Source: Variovorax paradoxus
Lineage (GTDB): Bacteria; Pseudomonadota; Gammaproteobacteria; Burkholderiales; Burkholderiaceae_C
Reading direction: 5' to 3'
NCBI RefSeq assembly: GCF_009498455.1
Contig: NZ_CP045644.1
Span: forward strand, 5,521,001-5,585,000
DNA length: 64,000 nucleotides
The translations under genes and the position numbers were made by a program. How positions within the stretch are numbered: position 1 is the stretch's first letter; the number at the start of each line of letters is the position of its first letter. A model generated the notes under the pieces. That model was not told the DNA's origin and made no database searches. It saw only the letters and a list, made by a program, of their open reading frames with translations. Of this stretch, positions 9,461-21,379 are shown piece by piece.

Positions 9461-9883
9461 TCAGCGTGGCGCGCGAGCGGCGCCGCCCATGCGCCACAGC
9501 AGCGTGCCGGCGCACACCCACTGAACGAAATACATGCCCGTGCCCACGGCGTGCCACAGCTTGAGGTTGTCGCGCGCCACGATGCGCGGCGCCACGGCGT
9601 ACTGCTGCAGCAGCGCCAGCAACAACGCCGCCAGCACCAGGAAGATGGCCGTCAGCACAGGCGGGGTCATGCCGTCGTCGGCCTTCTGGCGAAAGTGGAT
9701 CAGCAGGATCAGCCCGCAGCCGATGGCAATCCAGCTTTGCGCCTCGAACAGCTGGGCGGCGAAATTGCCCGCCACCGCCGGGTTGCCGAGCTTCGCGAAC
9801 AGCATCGGCACGACCAGGAAACCGATCGTGGTGAGGCTGCCCCACCACAGGGCTGCCAGCATCAGCGCGACGCGGTCTTTCAT
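9461..9883 (-). CDS. DUF4149 membrane protein
   Basis: A 140-residue protein with four predicted membrane helices (about residues 5-27, 48-66, 78-98 and 113-132). The pattern of small residues with FAKLGNPAVAGNFAAQLFEAQSW between helices one and two fits the DUF4149 family of inner-membrane proteins, found next to greA in many Burkholderiales. It starts 5 bases after the greA stop and is surely cotranscribed with it. No function is known to me. Confidence 0.78.
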   Translation of the reverse strand: MKDRVALMLAALWWGSLTTIGFLVVPMLFAKLGNPAVAGNFAAQLFEAQSWIAIGCGLILLIHFRQKADDGMTPPVLTAIFLVLAALLLALLQQYAVAPRIVARDNLKLWHAVGTGMYFVQWVCAGTLLWRMGGAARAPR

Positions 9884-9888
9884 CCGAC

Positions 9889-10365
9889 TCAGAGGTAGCG
9901 GACCGCCACGATCTCGTAGCGCTTGAGGCCGCCCGGGGCCTGCACTTCGGCCGTGTCGCCCTCTTCCTTGCCGATGAGCGCGCGCGCGATCGGGCTGGAG
10001 ATGTTGATGAGGCCCAGCTTCAGGTCGGCTTCGTCTTCGCCGACGATCTGGTACTTGACGGCTTCGCCCGACTCTTCTTCCTCGAGTTCGACGGTCGAGC
10101 CGAACACCACCTTGCCGCCGGCGTCGAGTTCGCTCGGGTCGATGATCTGCGCGGCTGAGAGCTTGCCTTCGACTTCCTGAATGCGGCCTTCGATGAAGCC
10201 CTGGCGGTCCTTGGCGACTTCGTATTCGGCGTTTTCGCTCAGGTCGCCCTGGGCGCGCGCTTCGGAAATGGCATTGATGACCCAGGGACGGTCGACCGTC
10301 TTGAGCTGGTGCAGTTCGGCGCGCAGCTTTTCAGCGCCGCGCTTGGTGATGGGAATGGTGGCCAT
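9889..10365 (-). CDS. greA: Transcription elongation factor GreA
   Basis: GreA rescues backtracked RNA polymerase by stimulating transcript cleavage in the active site. It has 158 residues, the standard length. The N-terminal coiled coil (about 1-75) carries the acidic tip in [15 protein letters not shown], and the C-terminal FKBP-like domain (about 80-158) ends with [14 protein letters not shown] and a basic stretch. GGAG lies 10 bases before the ATG at 10365. A strong hairpin ends just upstream of this site, so greA probably depends on read-through or on a promoter lying within or before the preceding gene. Confidence 0.97.
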   Translation of the reverse strand: MATIPITKRGAEKLRAELHQLKTVDRPWVINAISEARAQGDLSENAEYEVAKDRQGFIEGRIQEVEGKLSAAQIIDPSELDAGGKVVFGSTVELEEEESGEAVKYQIVGEDEADLKLGLINISSPIARALIGKEEGDTAEVQAPGGLKRYEIVAVRYL

Positions 10366-10390
10366 GTTGTTGGTTCTCCATAAAGCGAAA

Positions 10391-10414
10391 CCGCCGAACG
10401 ATGCCGTTCGGCGG
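10391..10414 (-). terminator. Hairpin between the Kdo hydroxylase gene and greA
   Basis: A perfect 10-base-pair stem (10414-10405 with 10400-10391 on the minus strand) with a 4-base loop is followed by TTTCGCTTT. It terminates or attenuates the carAB-Kdo hydroxylase transcript. The greA ribosome binding site follows within about 12 bases, leaving no room for a downstream promoter. Confidence 0.65.
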
Positions 10415-10431
10415 TCGATTGGGGGGACAGA

Positions 10432-11301
10432 TCAGACGAGATTGCGTCCGGTCAGCCGGCTCAGGATGGCGAGCGGGCTCGAATCTGGATTGTATTGCTT
10501 CGATGCGGCCAGATGAAGGGTCTGCTCGAGCATGTACTGGCCCGCCATCACGGCGTGCGAGGTCTGGTCCGAGAAGCACACCCACACCGAACCCGGCGGG
10601 AATTCGGCCTTCTCCTGTGGCGAGTTGTCCTGGTACGCCATGTCCGACTTCATGCCGTCGTGCAGTTGCAGCATCAGGTGGTCGTACTCGCTGCGGAACG
10701 ACTTGGTGACGTGCAGTGCCTGCAGCAGCTTGGCCTGCCAGCGCGCATAGGGCTTGGCCCGCGGCAGGAAGCGCTTGGCGATGTCCTCGAAAGGCTCGCC
10801 CACGCGCCACACGCGCGGCGCGCCGTCGGGATTGACGTTGGTGAAAACGCGCAGGATGCGTTCGCCGTAGTTGGGCCGCGACGGAAACGCATCGACGTGC
10901 AGGCGCCGGTCGTCGGCGCGCCACGACTGCACGCGCGTCTCGACCTGGGCCGGCCGGTAGCTGGTCGGCGCCAGGCGCAAAGCCGGCGTGTAGTGCGGCA
11001 GCAGGCCATGAATGAGCTGCTGCGCCTGCGTACGGAACCGCTTCACCATCGCCGCCGTGGCACGCTGCACCGCCTCGTCACCCACGGCGCCCTTGAGCTT
11101 GCCGTGGGCGTCGAGGCTGATGTTGCGTACGTCGGGCGACAGCAGGCTGGGCGTCAGCAGGCTGCGCTCTTCAGGCCGCAGCTCGAAGCCCAGCCGCGGG
11201 AAGTACAGGACCTTGCCGGCTTCCAGTTCCGCGATCCACGCCTCGTTGGGCGCGGCCGCGTTCCAGTCCGCCAAGTCCAGTTCGACCAGCTGCGTTTCCA
11301 T
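10432..11301 (-). CDS. Kdo hydroxylase family protein (KdoO-type dioxygenase)
   Basis: A 289-residue Fe(II)/2-oxoglutarate-dependent dioxygenase of the type that hydroxylates Kdo in the inner core of lipopolysaccharide, giving the Ko sugar known from Burkholderia and Yersinia. The iron-binding HxD is HVD at residues 135-137, and the second His is probably His249 in SDQTSHAV. RPNYGERILRVFTNVNP follows the HxD as in this family. It starts 15 bases after carB stops, so it is in the carAB operon although the chemistry is unrelated. Residues and gene order support the family strongly; the exact Kdo residue modified is not readable. Confidence 0.85.
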   Translation of the reverse strand: METQLVELDLADWNAAAPNEAWIAELEAGKVLYFPRLGFELRPEERSLLTPSLLSPDVRNISLDAHGKLKGAVGDEAVQRATAAMVKRFRTQAQQLIHGLLPHYTPALRLAPTSYRPAQVETRVQSWRADDRRLHVDAFPSRPNYGERILRVFTNVNPDGAPRVWRVGEPFEDIAKRFLPRAKPYARWQAKLLQALHVTKSFRSEYDHLMLQLHDGMKSDMAYQDNSPQEKAEFPPGSVWVCFSDQTSHAVMAGQYMLEQTLHLAASKQYNPDSSPLAILSRLTGRNLV

Positions 11302-11316
11302 GATGGCGGTGCCCGA

Positions 11317-14557
<3,241 letters not shown>

Positions 14558-14565
<8 letters not shown>

Positions 14566-15751
14566 TCTTGCTCTCCGTCTTTTCCGTCTTGTTCTTTTCC
14601 ATGAGTGCCGTGAAGCGATCGAACAGGTAGCCGATGTCATGCGGGCCCGGCGAGGCTTCCGGGTGGCCCTGGAAGCAGAACGCGGGCTTGTCGGTGCGTG
14701 CCAGGCCCTGCAGCGTGTTGTCGAACAGGCTGATGTGGGTGGGGCGCAGGTTGGCCGGCAGCGACTTCTCGTCGACCGCGAAGCCGTGGTTCTGGCTGGT
14801 GATGCTCACGCGGCCGTTGTCCAGATCCTTCACGGGATGGTTCGCGCCGTGGTGGCCGAACTTCATCTTGAAGGTCTTGGCGCCCGAGGCGAGCGCCATG
14901 ATCTGGTGGCCCAGGCAGATGCCGAAGGTCGGGATGCCGGTTTCGATCAGTTCCTTGACCGCGGCGATGGCGTAGTCGCAGGGCTCCGGGTCGCCGGGGC
15001 CGTTGGCCAGGAAGATGCCATCGGGCTTGAGCTTGAGCACGTCGGCCGCGGGCGTCTGCGCCGGCACCACGGTGATGCGTGCGCCGCGCTGCGCGATCAT
15101 GCGCAGGATGTTCTTCTTGACGCCGTAGTCGAAGGCGACCACATGGAACTGCGGCGTGATCTGCACGCCGTAGCCAGCGCCGAGCTTCCACTCGGTTTCG
15201 GTCCATTCGTAGGTCTGCTTGACCGACACCACCTTGGCCAGATCGAGGCCCGACATGCTCGGCACGGCCTTGGCGGCGGCGATGGCCTTGTCGATCAGCG
15301 CCTGGGTCACGGCTTCTCCAGCGGCCAGGCCCAGGATGCAGCCATTCTGCGCGCCGTGGGTGCGCAGGTGGCGCGTGAGCTTGCGGGTGTCGATGTTCGC
15401 GATGGCCACCGTGTTGCCGGACACGAGGTACTCGGTCAGCGTGGCGGTCTTGCGGAAGTTGGACGCGACGAGGGGCAGGTCCTTGATGATGAGGCCCGCG
15501 GCATGGATCTTGTCGGCTTCGATGTCCTCATCGTTGACGCCGTAGTTGCCAATGTGCGGATACGTCAGGGTGACGATCTGCTGGCAGTAGCTCGGGTCGG
15601 TGAGGATTTCCTGGTAACCGGTCATCGAGGTGTTGAACACCACTTCACCGGTCGTGGAGCCGGCGGCTCCGATCGAGTTGCCGAGAAAGACCGTGCCGTC
15701 TGCGAGCGCCAGGATGGCGGGCGGGAAACTTCCCTTGAGAGACAAAAGCAC
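14558..15751 (-). CDS. carA: Carbamoyl-phosphate synthase small (glutaminase) subunit
   Basis: CarA hydrolyses glutamine and passes ammonia to CarB. It has 397 residues. The N-terminal domain begins [17 protein letters not shown] and contains [16 protein letters not shown]. The class I amidotransferase domain has the nucleophile Cys in FGICLGHQ and the His-Glu pair in [11 protein letters not shown]. The start is a GTG at 15751 with GGAG six bases upstream. The leader contains a long-range inverted repeat and a good -10 element. Confidence 0.97.
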
Positions 15752-15772
15752 TGGGTTCTCCGGATGGTTACG

Positions 15773-15877
15773 GTCGCCCGGAGCCCCAGGCGCGTTGCCT
15801 GCGGACTGCTGCTTAAGGGGATTTTGGCGTTGAAGGCGGCCGGGCGACGCTGATTTGCGAGTAAGCCCCCGATTGTA
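15773..15877 (-). promoter_or_regulatory. carA promoter candidate and structured leader
   Basis: On the minus strand TACAAT (15877-15872), preceded by GC, is a good sigma-70 -10; no clear -35 is seen and it would lie in the end of the upstream methyltransferase gene. Within the predicted leader, CCGGGCGAC-type arms at 15773-15781 and 15840-15848 are perfectly complementary over 9 bases around a loop of about 58. This could fold the leader ahead of the carA ribosome binding site. Confidence 0.4.
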
Positions 15878-15893
15878 GCTCGGACTGGGTGTG

Positions 15894-16679
15894 TTATTTG
15901 GCCTGTAGGGCCGCTCCGCTTGCGTGCAGGCAGATGGCGGCGGCGGCCGCGACGTTGAGCGACTCCTCGCCGCCGGGCTGCGCGATGCGGATGTGGTGGC
16001 TGGCGCGTGCCTCCAGCGCGGCCGAGACGCCCTGCCCTTCGTGGCCCATCAGCCAGGCGCAGGGGTGCGGCAGATTGGCCTTGTGCAGCCATTCGCCCCG
16101 GTGCGAACTCGTGGCCACCAGCGGCACCCGGAGTACGTCGAGGGCGCCGATGTCCACGCCTTCGACCAGCCGCAGGCCAAAGTGGGCTCCCATGCCGGCG
16201 CGCAGCACCTTCGGCGCCCACAGCGCCGCTGTGCCCTTGAGAGCGATCACCTGGGTGAAGCCGAAAGCCGCCGCGCTGCGCAGGATGGAACCGGCGTTGC
16301 CGGCGTCCTGCAGGCGGTCGAGCACCACGGTCGGGGCGTCAGGCAGGATTTCGGGCCGCGTCGGCAGGTCGAGGACGAACCCCATCGGTGCGGGCGATTC
16401 CAGTCCGCTGACCGCGCGCAGCAAGTCATCGGCGACCACTACCGTTTTGATAGCACTTTGCACCCATTCAGCGGGCGCCAAGGGCCAGAACGCCTCCGAA
16501 AACACCGCCACCGCCGGCTTCACGCCGCGGGCCAGCGCCGCGCGGCACAGGTGATCGCCCTCGAGCCAGAGCCGGCCCAGCTTGCGGTAGGCGCCCGGGT
16601 CCTGCGCGAGCTTGCGCAGGTCCTTGAGCAAAGGGTTGTCGCGCGAGCTGATGTGGCTCGGGCCGGTGTCGGTGGTCAT
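15894..16679 (-). CDS. SpoU/TrmH-family RNA 2'-O-methyltransferase
   Basis: A 261-residue SPOUT-class methyltransferase. The three SpoU motifs are clear: motif 1 [17 protein letters not shown], motif 2 [11 protein letters not shown], motif 3 [14 protein letters not shown], which together build the trefoil-knot SAM site. An N-terminal substrate-binding domain (about 1-105, [13 protein letters not shown] at its start) is typical of 23S rRNA methyltransferases such as RlmB and TsnR-like proteins. The ATG at 16679 lies 7 bases after the rnhB stop. Its target nucleotide cannot be told from sequence. Confidence 0.85.
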   Translation of the reverse strand: MTTDTGPSHISSRDNPLLKDLRKLAQDPGAYRKLGRLWLEGDHLCRAALARGVKPAVAVFSEAFWPLAPAEWVQSAIKTVVVADDLLRAVSGLESPAPMGFVLDLPTRPEILPDAPTVVLDRLQDAGNAGSILRSAAAFGFTQVIALKGTAALWAPKVLRAGMGAHFGLRLVEGVDIGALDVLRVPLVATSSHRGEWLHKANLPHPCAWLMGHEGQGVSAALEARASHHIRIAQPGGEESLNVAAAAAICLHASGAALQAK

Positions 16680-16686
16680 GAGGGGT

Positions 16687-17400
16687 TCAGGGGGCGGCGC
16701 GCGGATCGAGGCGTGCACCGAGGTTTTCGGCGGCACCCATCACGAGGGCCACCGGCATCTCGCCGGTCACGACGGCGGCGCCCGAGGTCGCAGCGGCCGT
16801 GCGCGCCAGCGCCGCCGCCACGGGGCTGAAGGAGCGGCGATGGTGCACGCAGGCGCCATGCTGTTGAAGCGCCTCCAGGTGCTCACGCGTGCCGTAGCCC
16901 TTGTGGCCGGCAAAGCCGTAGTGAGGGAATTCGTCGTGCAGCTGCGTGCAGAGCCGGTCGCGGTGCACTTTGGCAAGAATTGACGCGGCCGAAATCGCCT
17001 TGACCCGCGCGTCGCCCTTGACGATGGCCTCGGCCAGCACGTCGAGCCGGGGCAGCCGGTTGCCGTCCACCAGCACCTTGACCGGCTTCAGTCGCAGGCC
17101 CTCGACCGCGCGACGCATCGCGAGCATCGTGGCCTGCAGGATGTTCAGGCTGTTGATCTCCTCGACCGACGCCTGCGCGATCGAGCAGCACAGCGCCTTG
17201 GCAAGAATCTGGTCGTGCAGGCGTTCGCGCTGCAGCGCCGTGAGCGTCTTGGAGTCGGCCAGGCCGCGGATCGGGCGCAGATCGTCCAGGATCACGGCCG
17301 CGGCCACCACCGGGCCGGCCAGGGGCCCGCGTCCGGCTTCGTCGACGCCCGCCATCAGGCCCGGCGCGTCCCACACGAGCGGGACCTGTTCAGCCTTCAA
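16687..17400 (-). CDS. rnhB: Ribonuclease HII
   Basis: RNase HII removes ribonucleotides misincorporated in DNA and RNA of hybrids. The catalytic acidic residues are in [21 protein letters not shown] and [11 protein letters not shown]. About 237 residues if it starts at the TTG at 17400 ([17 protein letters not shown]), which overlaps the lpxB end by 11 bases; an ATG at 17418 would add six residues and lacks a binding site. The C-terminal 35 residues after SFSPVAAAL are Ala/Gly-rich and probably unstructured. The lpxB-rnhB pair is conserved in many Gram-negative bacteria. Confidence 0.93.
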   Translation of the reverse strand: MKAEQVPLVWDAPGLMAGVDEAGRGPLAGPVVAAAVILDDLRPIRGLADSKTLTALQRERLHDQILAKALCCSIAQASVEEINSLNILQATMLAMRRAVEGLRLKPVKVLVDGNRLPRLDVLAEAIVKGDARVKAISAASILAKVHRDRLCTQLHDEFPHYGFAGHKGYGTREHLEALQQHGACVHHRRSFSPVAAALARTAAATSGAAVVTGEMPVALVMGAAENLGARLDPRAAP

Positions 17401-18547
17401 GAACTTTCTGGATCGCATCGGCGCAGAGTGTGGGCGTGTCGCGCTGCAATTGCACATGCAGCGCGGAAAATCTTTGTTGCAGCGCCTGCGTCTTCGCGGG
17501 CGCGTCGAGCCATTCGAGCGTGGCCTGTGCCAGCGCCTCGGGCGAGGCGGCTTCCTGCAGCAGCTCGGGCACCACGAACTCGCGGCACAGGATGTTCGGC
17601 AGCCCGACCCAGGGCTGTAGCTGCTTGCGCTGCATCAGCCGCCACGAAAGGCCGTTCATGTTGTACGCAATGACCATCGGCCGCTTGAACAGCGCGGCCT
17701 CGAGCGTGGCCGTGCCGCTGGCGATCAGCGTGACGTCGCAGGCGGCGAGCGCAGCATGCGACTGCCCGTGGAGCAGCGTCACGCGCCCCGCCATGCCGGC
17801 CGCCTGCAGCAGGCCTTCGACCTCGGCGCGCAGCCCCGGCAGGATCGGCGCGATGAGCTGCAGCTTCGGCTTGGCCTTCAGCATCAGCGCCGCAGCGGCA
17901 AAGAAACGAGCGGCGAGGTAGCGGATTTCGGAACGGCGGCTGCCGGGCAGCAGCGCAACGATCTGTGCGTCGGGATCCAGCCCCAGTGCGGCGCGGGCAG
18001 CTGCGCGGTCGGGCGTCATCGGGATCACGTCGGCAACCGGATGGCCGACGTAGCTTGCGGCGACACCCTGCTTTTCGAGCAGCTCGGGCTCGAACGGGAA
18101 GATGCACAGCACGTGGTCGGCCGCGGCGCGGATCTTGTCGATGCGATCGGCGCGCCAGGCCCAGATCGAGGGACAGACGAAATGAACGGTCTTGATGCCC
18201 TCGCGACGCAGGCCGGCTTCGAGATCGAGATTGAAATCGGGCGCATCGACGCCGATGAACAGCTCGGGACGCTCGCGCAGCAGCCGGGCCTTGAGCTGGC
18301 GGCGGATGCCGGCGATTTCGGCGTAATGCCGCAAGACCTCGATGTAGCCGCGCACCGCGAGCTTTTCCTGTGGCCACCAACTCTGGAAACCGTGGGCCAG
18401 CATGCGCGGACCGCCGATGCCGGCGGTCTGCAGCGCAGGCCAGCGGGCTTCGAGGCCGTCGAGCAGCAGGCCCGCGAGCAGGTCGCCGGACGCTTCGCCC
18501 GCGACCAGCGCGAAGTGGCGCTGCTCGTTCGTGCTCATCGCGCCCAT
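17390..18547 (-). CDS. lpxB: Lipid-A-disaccharide synthase
   Basis: LpxB, a GT19 glycosyltransferase at the inner membrane, joins UDP-diacylglucosamine and lipid X to form the lipid A disaccharide. The protein has 385 residues. It starts with [15 protein letters not shown], contains [18 protein letters not shown] and [10 protein letters not shown], and ends with the conserved [10 protein letters not shown] and [11 protein letters not shown] segments. Two in-frame ATGs, at 18547 and 18538, are possible; neither has a clear binding site. It begins 1 base after the lpxA stop. Confidence 0.97.
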   Translation of the reverse strand: MGAMSTNEQRHFALVAGEASGDLLAGLLLDGLEARWPALQTAGIGGPRMLAHGFQSWWPQEKLAVRGYIEVLRHYAEIAGIRRQLKARLLRERPELFIGVDAPDFNLDLEAGLRREGIKTVHFVCPSIWAWRADRIDKIRAAADHVLCIFPFEPELLEKQGVAASYVGHPVADVIPMTPDRAAARAALGLDPDAQIVALLPGSRRSEIRYLAARFFAAAALMLKAKPKLQLIAPILPGLRAEVEGLLQAAGMAGRVTLLHGQSHAALAACDVTLIASGTATLEAALFKRPMVIAYNMNGLSWRLMQRKQLQPWVGLPNILCREFVVPELLQEAASPEALAQATLEWLDAPAKTQALQQRFSALHVQLQRDTPTLCADAIQKVLEG

Positions 18548-18548
18548 G

Positions 18549-19337
18549 TCAGCGCGCGATGCCGCGCGTTGAACTGGCGAGGAAGGCCTCCATCAGCGCA
18601 ACATCGCCGACGGCCTCGGGCATTTCCGCCGCGAGCGCGGCGATGCCGGCGCGCGCCTCTTCGAGCGTCTTGCCCTGGCGGTACAGCAGGCGGTGCATCT
18701 GCTTGACCGCGGCGAGCCGCTGCGCCGAAAAATCGCGCCGGCGCAGGCCCACTTGATTGAAGCCACGCACGGCCAACGGATTGCCATCGACCAGCATGAA
18801 AGGTGGCACGTCCTGCGAGACCGCGCTGGCAAAGCCGACCATGGCATGCGCGCCGATCGACACGAATTGGTGGATGCCGGTCAGCCCGCCGATGGTGACC
18901 CAGTCGGCCAGGTGCACATGGCCGGCCAGCGTCGTCTGGTTGGCCAACGTGGTGTGGTTGTCGACATGGCAGTCGTGCGCAATGTGCGTGTACGCCATGA
19001 TCCAGTTGTCGTTGCCGACGGTGGTCACCCCCCCCGCCCCCGGCACGCCGAGGTTGAAGGTGCAGAACTCGCGGATCACGTTGCGGTCGCCGATGGTCAG
19101 CTCGGTCGGCTCGCCCGCGTACTTCTTGTCCTGGGGGATCGCACCGAGGGAGGAGAACTGGAAGATCCTGTTGTCGCGGCCGATGGTGGTGCGCCCCTCG
19201 ATCACGCAGTGCGGGCCGATGGTGGTGCCCGCGCCGATCCGCACGTGCGGGCCGATCACGGTATACGGACCGATCGACACCGAGGCGTCGAGCTGGGCCT
19301 TCGGGTCGACGATCGCGGTCGAATGAACCTGGGTCAT
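18549..19337 (-). CDS. lpxA: UDP-N-acetylglucosamine acyltransferase
   Basis: First enzyme of lipid A synthesis, moving a hydroxyacyl chain from ACP to O-3 of UDP-GlcNAc. It has 262 residues, the usual length. The N-terminal two thirds is a left-handed beta helix of hexapeptide repeats ([19 protein letters not shown]...), and the catalytic His is in [12 protein letters not shown]. The C-terminal helices ([21 protein letters not shown]) are typical. It is followed by lpxB and preceded by fabZ, the standard order. The acyl chain length is set by residues I cannot assign with certainty. Confidence 0.97.
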   Translation of the reverse strand: MTQVHSTAIVDPKAQLDASVSIGPYTVIGPHVRIGAGTTIGPHCVIEGRTTIGRDNRIFQFSSLGAIPQDKKYAGEPTELTIGDRNVIREFCTFNLGVPGAGGVTTVGNDNWIMAYTHIAHDCHVDNHTTLANQTTLAGHVHLADWVTIGGLTGIHQFVSIGAHAMVGFASAVSQDVPPFMLVDGNPLAVRGFNQVGLRRRDFSAQRLAAVKQMHRLLYRQGKTLEEARAGIAALAAEMPEAVGDVALMEAFLASSTRGIAR

Positions 19338-19362
19338 GCCTTGCAGAAAACGATGCGCCGGA

Positions 19363-19818
19363 TCAGCTGTTGATCTGACGCATGGCGCACATCAGCGAGG
19401 CTTCGCACGCCAGCTCGCTGCCCACGAGCGCGCGGCCCTTGAACTTCGAAATGCCGGCCTTCATGCGTTCGATCTCGACTTCCAGCGTGAGCTGATCGCC
19501 CGGCTCGACAGGACGCTTGAAGCGCGCGCCGTCGATGGCCGCAAAGTAGTAGACCGTGTTGTCGTCGGGCACGATGTCCATCGAGCGGAACGACAGCAGT
19601 GCCGCCGCCTGCGCCATGGCTTCGAGCATCAACACACCCGGCATCACCGGGCGGTGCGGGAAGTGGCCGTTGAAGAACGGCTCGTTCATCGTCACGTTCT
19701 TGAGCGCCGTGATGCGCTTGCCCTTTTCCATGCTCAGCACCCGGTCCACCAGGAGAAACGGGTAGCGATGCGGCAGCAACTTGAGAATTTGGTGGATATC
19801 GAGCGTCGTGTCCGTCAT
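19363..19818 (-). CDS. fabZ: 3-hydroxyacyl-ACP dehydratase FabZ
   Basis: FabZ removes water from 3-hydroxyacyl-ACP in fatty-acid elongation, so it competes with LpxA and LpxD for the same hydroxyacyl-ACP pool. The ATG at 19818 gives 151 residues, identical in length to E. coli FabZ. The catalytic His is in [12 protein letters not shown], followed by the catalytic Glu in LEAMAQ. The N-terminus [16 protein letters not shown] is diagnostic. Two more upstream in-frame ATGs exist but would overlap the lpxD end. Confidence 0.97.
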   Translation of the reverse strand: MTDTTLDIHQILKLLPHRYPFLLVDRVLSMEKGKRITALKNVTMNEPFFNGHFPHRPVMPGVLMLEAMAQAAALLSFRSMDIVPDDNTVYYFAAIDGARFKRPVEPGDQLTLEVEIERMKAGISKFKGRALVGSELACEASLMCAMRQINS

Positions 19819-19841
19819 GGTGTTCTGTTCCTGCATCGTCT

Positions 19842-20819
19842 TCATTTGTTCGAGGGGGCTTTTTCCAGCGCCTTCAGTCGTTCGCGCAGGCTGTGCAACT
19901 GCTTGAGCGTTGCCGCATTCTTTTCCCAGTTTGCATTGTCATCGATCGGAAACATGCCGGTGTACTGGCCGGCCTTGCGGATGGAGCGTGTCACCACGGT
20001 CGCCGCCGACACATGCACGCCGTCGGCCACCGTGAGGTGACCCAGCACGATGGCGCCGCCACCGAACGTGCAATTCGCACCGATGGTCGCGCTGCCGGCA
20101 ACGCCGACACAGCCCGCCATGGCCGTGTGCTTGCCGACGCGCACGTTGTGGCCGATCTGGATCAGGTTATCGAGCTTCACGCCGTCTTCGATGACGGTGT
20201 CGTCGAGCGCGCCGCGGTCGATGCAGGTGTTGGCGCCGATCTCGACGTCGTTGCCGATGCGCACTGCGCCCAGCTGTTCGATCTTGACCCAGGCACCCTG
20301 GTGCGGCGCGAGGCCGAAGCCGTCGGCCCCGATCACCACGCCGGGGTGCAACAGGCAGCGCTCGCCGATGCTGCAGTCTTCGCTGACCGTGACGCGCGAC
20401 TTCAGCACGGTTCCCGCACCGATGCGTGCGCCCCGCTCCACCACGCACAGCGCACCAATGCGCGCGGTGGCGTCGACCTGGGCTTCGGGATGAATCACGG
20501 CAGAGGGATGGATGCGATCGGCGTCCGGGCGCGCATGGTGCGCTTTCCACAGCTGCGTCAGCCGGGCAAAGTAGTAGTACGGGTCGGGCGTGACGATGTA
20601 GGCGCCACGCGCCGCGGCTGCCTCGCGCATGGCGGGAGACACGATGACACAGGCCGCCTTGGAGGCGGCCAGTTCCTGCTGGTATTTGGGATGGCTCAGG
20701 AAACTGAGCGCATCGGGCTGTGCATTCTGCAGCGGCGCAAGCCGCTCGATGGACAGCGTGGCATCTCCATGAAGCTCGCCCCCGAGGGCGTCAACGATGG
20801 CTCCGAGCTGCAGCGACAC
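19842..20819 (-). CDS. lpxD: UDP-3-O-acylglucosamine N-acyltransferase
   Basis: LpxD adds the second hydroxyacyl chain (N-linked) in lipid A synthesis. The protein has 325 residues. An N-terminal uridine-binding domain (about 1-100, with [12 protein letters not shown] and PYYYFARL) is followed by a left-handed beta helix with hexapeptide repeats, including the catalytic His in [10 protein letters not shown] and GADGFG. A C-terminal helix ends in [10 protein letters not shown]. The start is a GTG at 20819, 14 bases after ompH, without a visible binding site. Confidence 0.96.
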   Translation of the reverse strand: MSLQLGAIVDALGGELHGDATLSIERLAPLQNAQPDALSFLSHPKYQQELAASKAACVIVSPAMREAAAARGAYIVTPDPYYYFARLTQLWKAHHARPDADRIHPSAVIHPEAQVDATARIGALCVVERGARIGAGTVLKSRVTVSEDCSIGERCLLHPGVVIGADGFGLAPHQGAWVKIEQLGAVRIGNDVEIGANTCIDRGALDDTVIEDGVKLDNLIQIGHNVRVGKHTAMAGCVGVAGSATIGANCTFGGGAIVLGHLTVADGVHVSAATVVTRSIRKAGQYTGMFPIDDNANWEKNAATLKQLHSLRERLKALEKAPSNK

Positions 20820-20833
20820 GCCGGTTCGCGGCG

Positions 20834-21379
20834 TTACTTGCCGGCCGCAGGCGCAGAGGAGCCGACCGACGCGTTCAGCGCCTTGATCACCTTGTCGGTG
20901 ATGTCGTGCTTCGGATTGATGTAGATCGCTTCCTGGAGGATGGCGTCGTACTTTTCGGTTTCGGCGACCTGCTTGACCACGCGGTTGGCGCGCTCGTAGA
21001 CCTGCTGGAGCTCTTCGTTCTTGCGCGCGTTCAGGTCTTCCTGGAACTCGCGGCGCTTGCGCTGGAAGTCGCGGTCCTGGTCGACCAGCGAGCGCTGGCG
21101 CGAAACGCGCTGGCTTTCCGACAGGGTCGGAGCCTCGCGCTCGAACTTTTCCGACGCCGTCTTCAGCGCTTCGCCCTGCACGGTGAGGTCCTTTTCGCGC
21201 TTGAGGAACTCGGCCTCGAGTTTGGCTTGCGCTGCCTTGGCCGGCTGCGCCTCACGCAGTACGCGGTCGGGATTCACGAAACCGATGCGAAAGCTCTCCT
21301 GGGCCTGCGCGGGCGCAGCCACCAGGGCAAAAGCGGGAATCAGGAACGCGCCGGCTGCGGCGCGAATCAATTGCTTCAT
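20834..21379 (-). CDS. skp: Periplasmic chaperone OmpH/Skp
   Basis: Skp holds unfolded outer-membrane proteins in the periplasm and hands them to the BAM complex, which is encoded next to it. The protein has 181 residues with a signal peptide cleaved after AQA at about residue 26. The mature part starts with [20 protein letters not shown] and is followed by a long Arg/Glu/Lys/Gln-rich coiled coil (about 60-140), which forms the tentacles of the trimer. The C-terminus ends with Ala/Pro/Gly. The start lies directly at the bamA stop. Confidence 0.94.
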   Translation of the reverse strand: MKQLIRAAAGAFLIPAFALVAAPAQAQESFRIGFVNPDRVLREAQPAKAAQAKLEAEFLKREKDLTVQGEALKTASEKFEREAPTLSESQRVSRQRSLVDQDRDFQRKRREFQEDLNARKNEELQQVYERANRVVKQVAETEKYDAILQEAIYINPKHDITDKVIKALNASVGSSAPAAGK

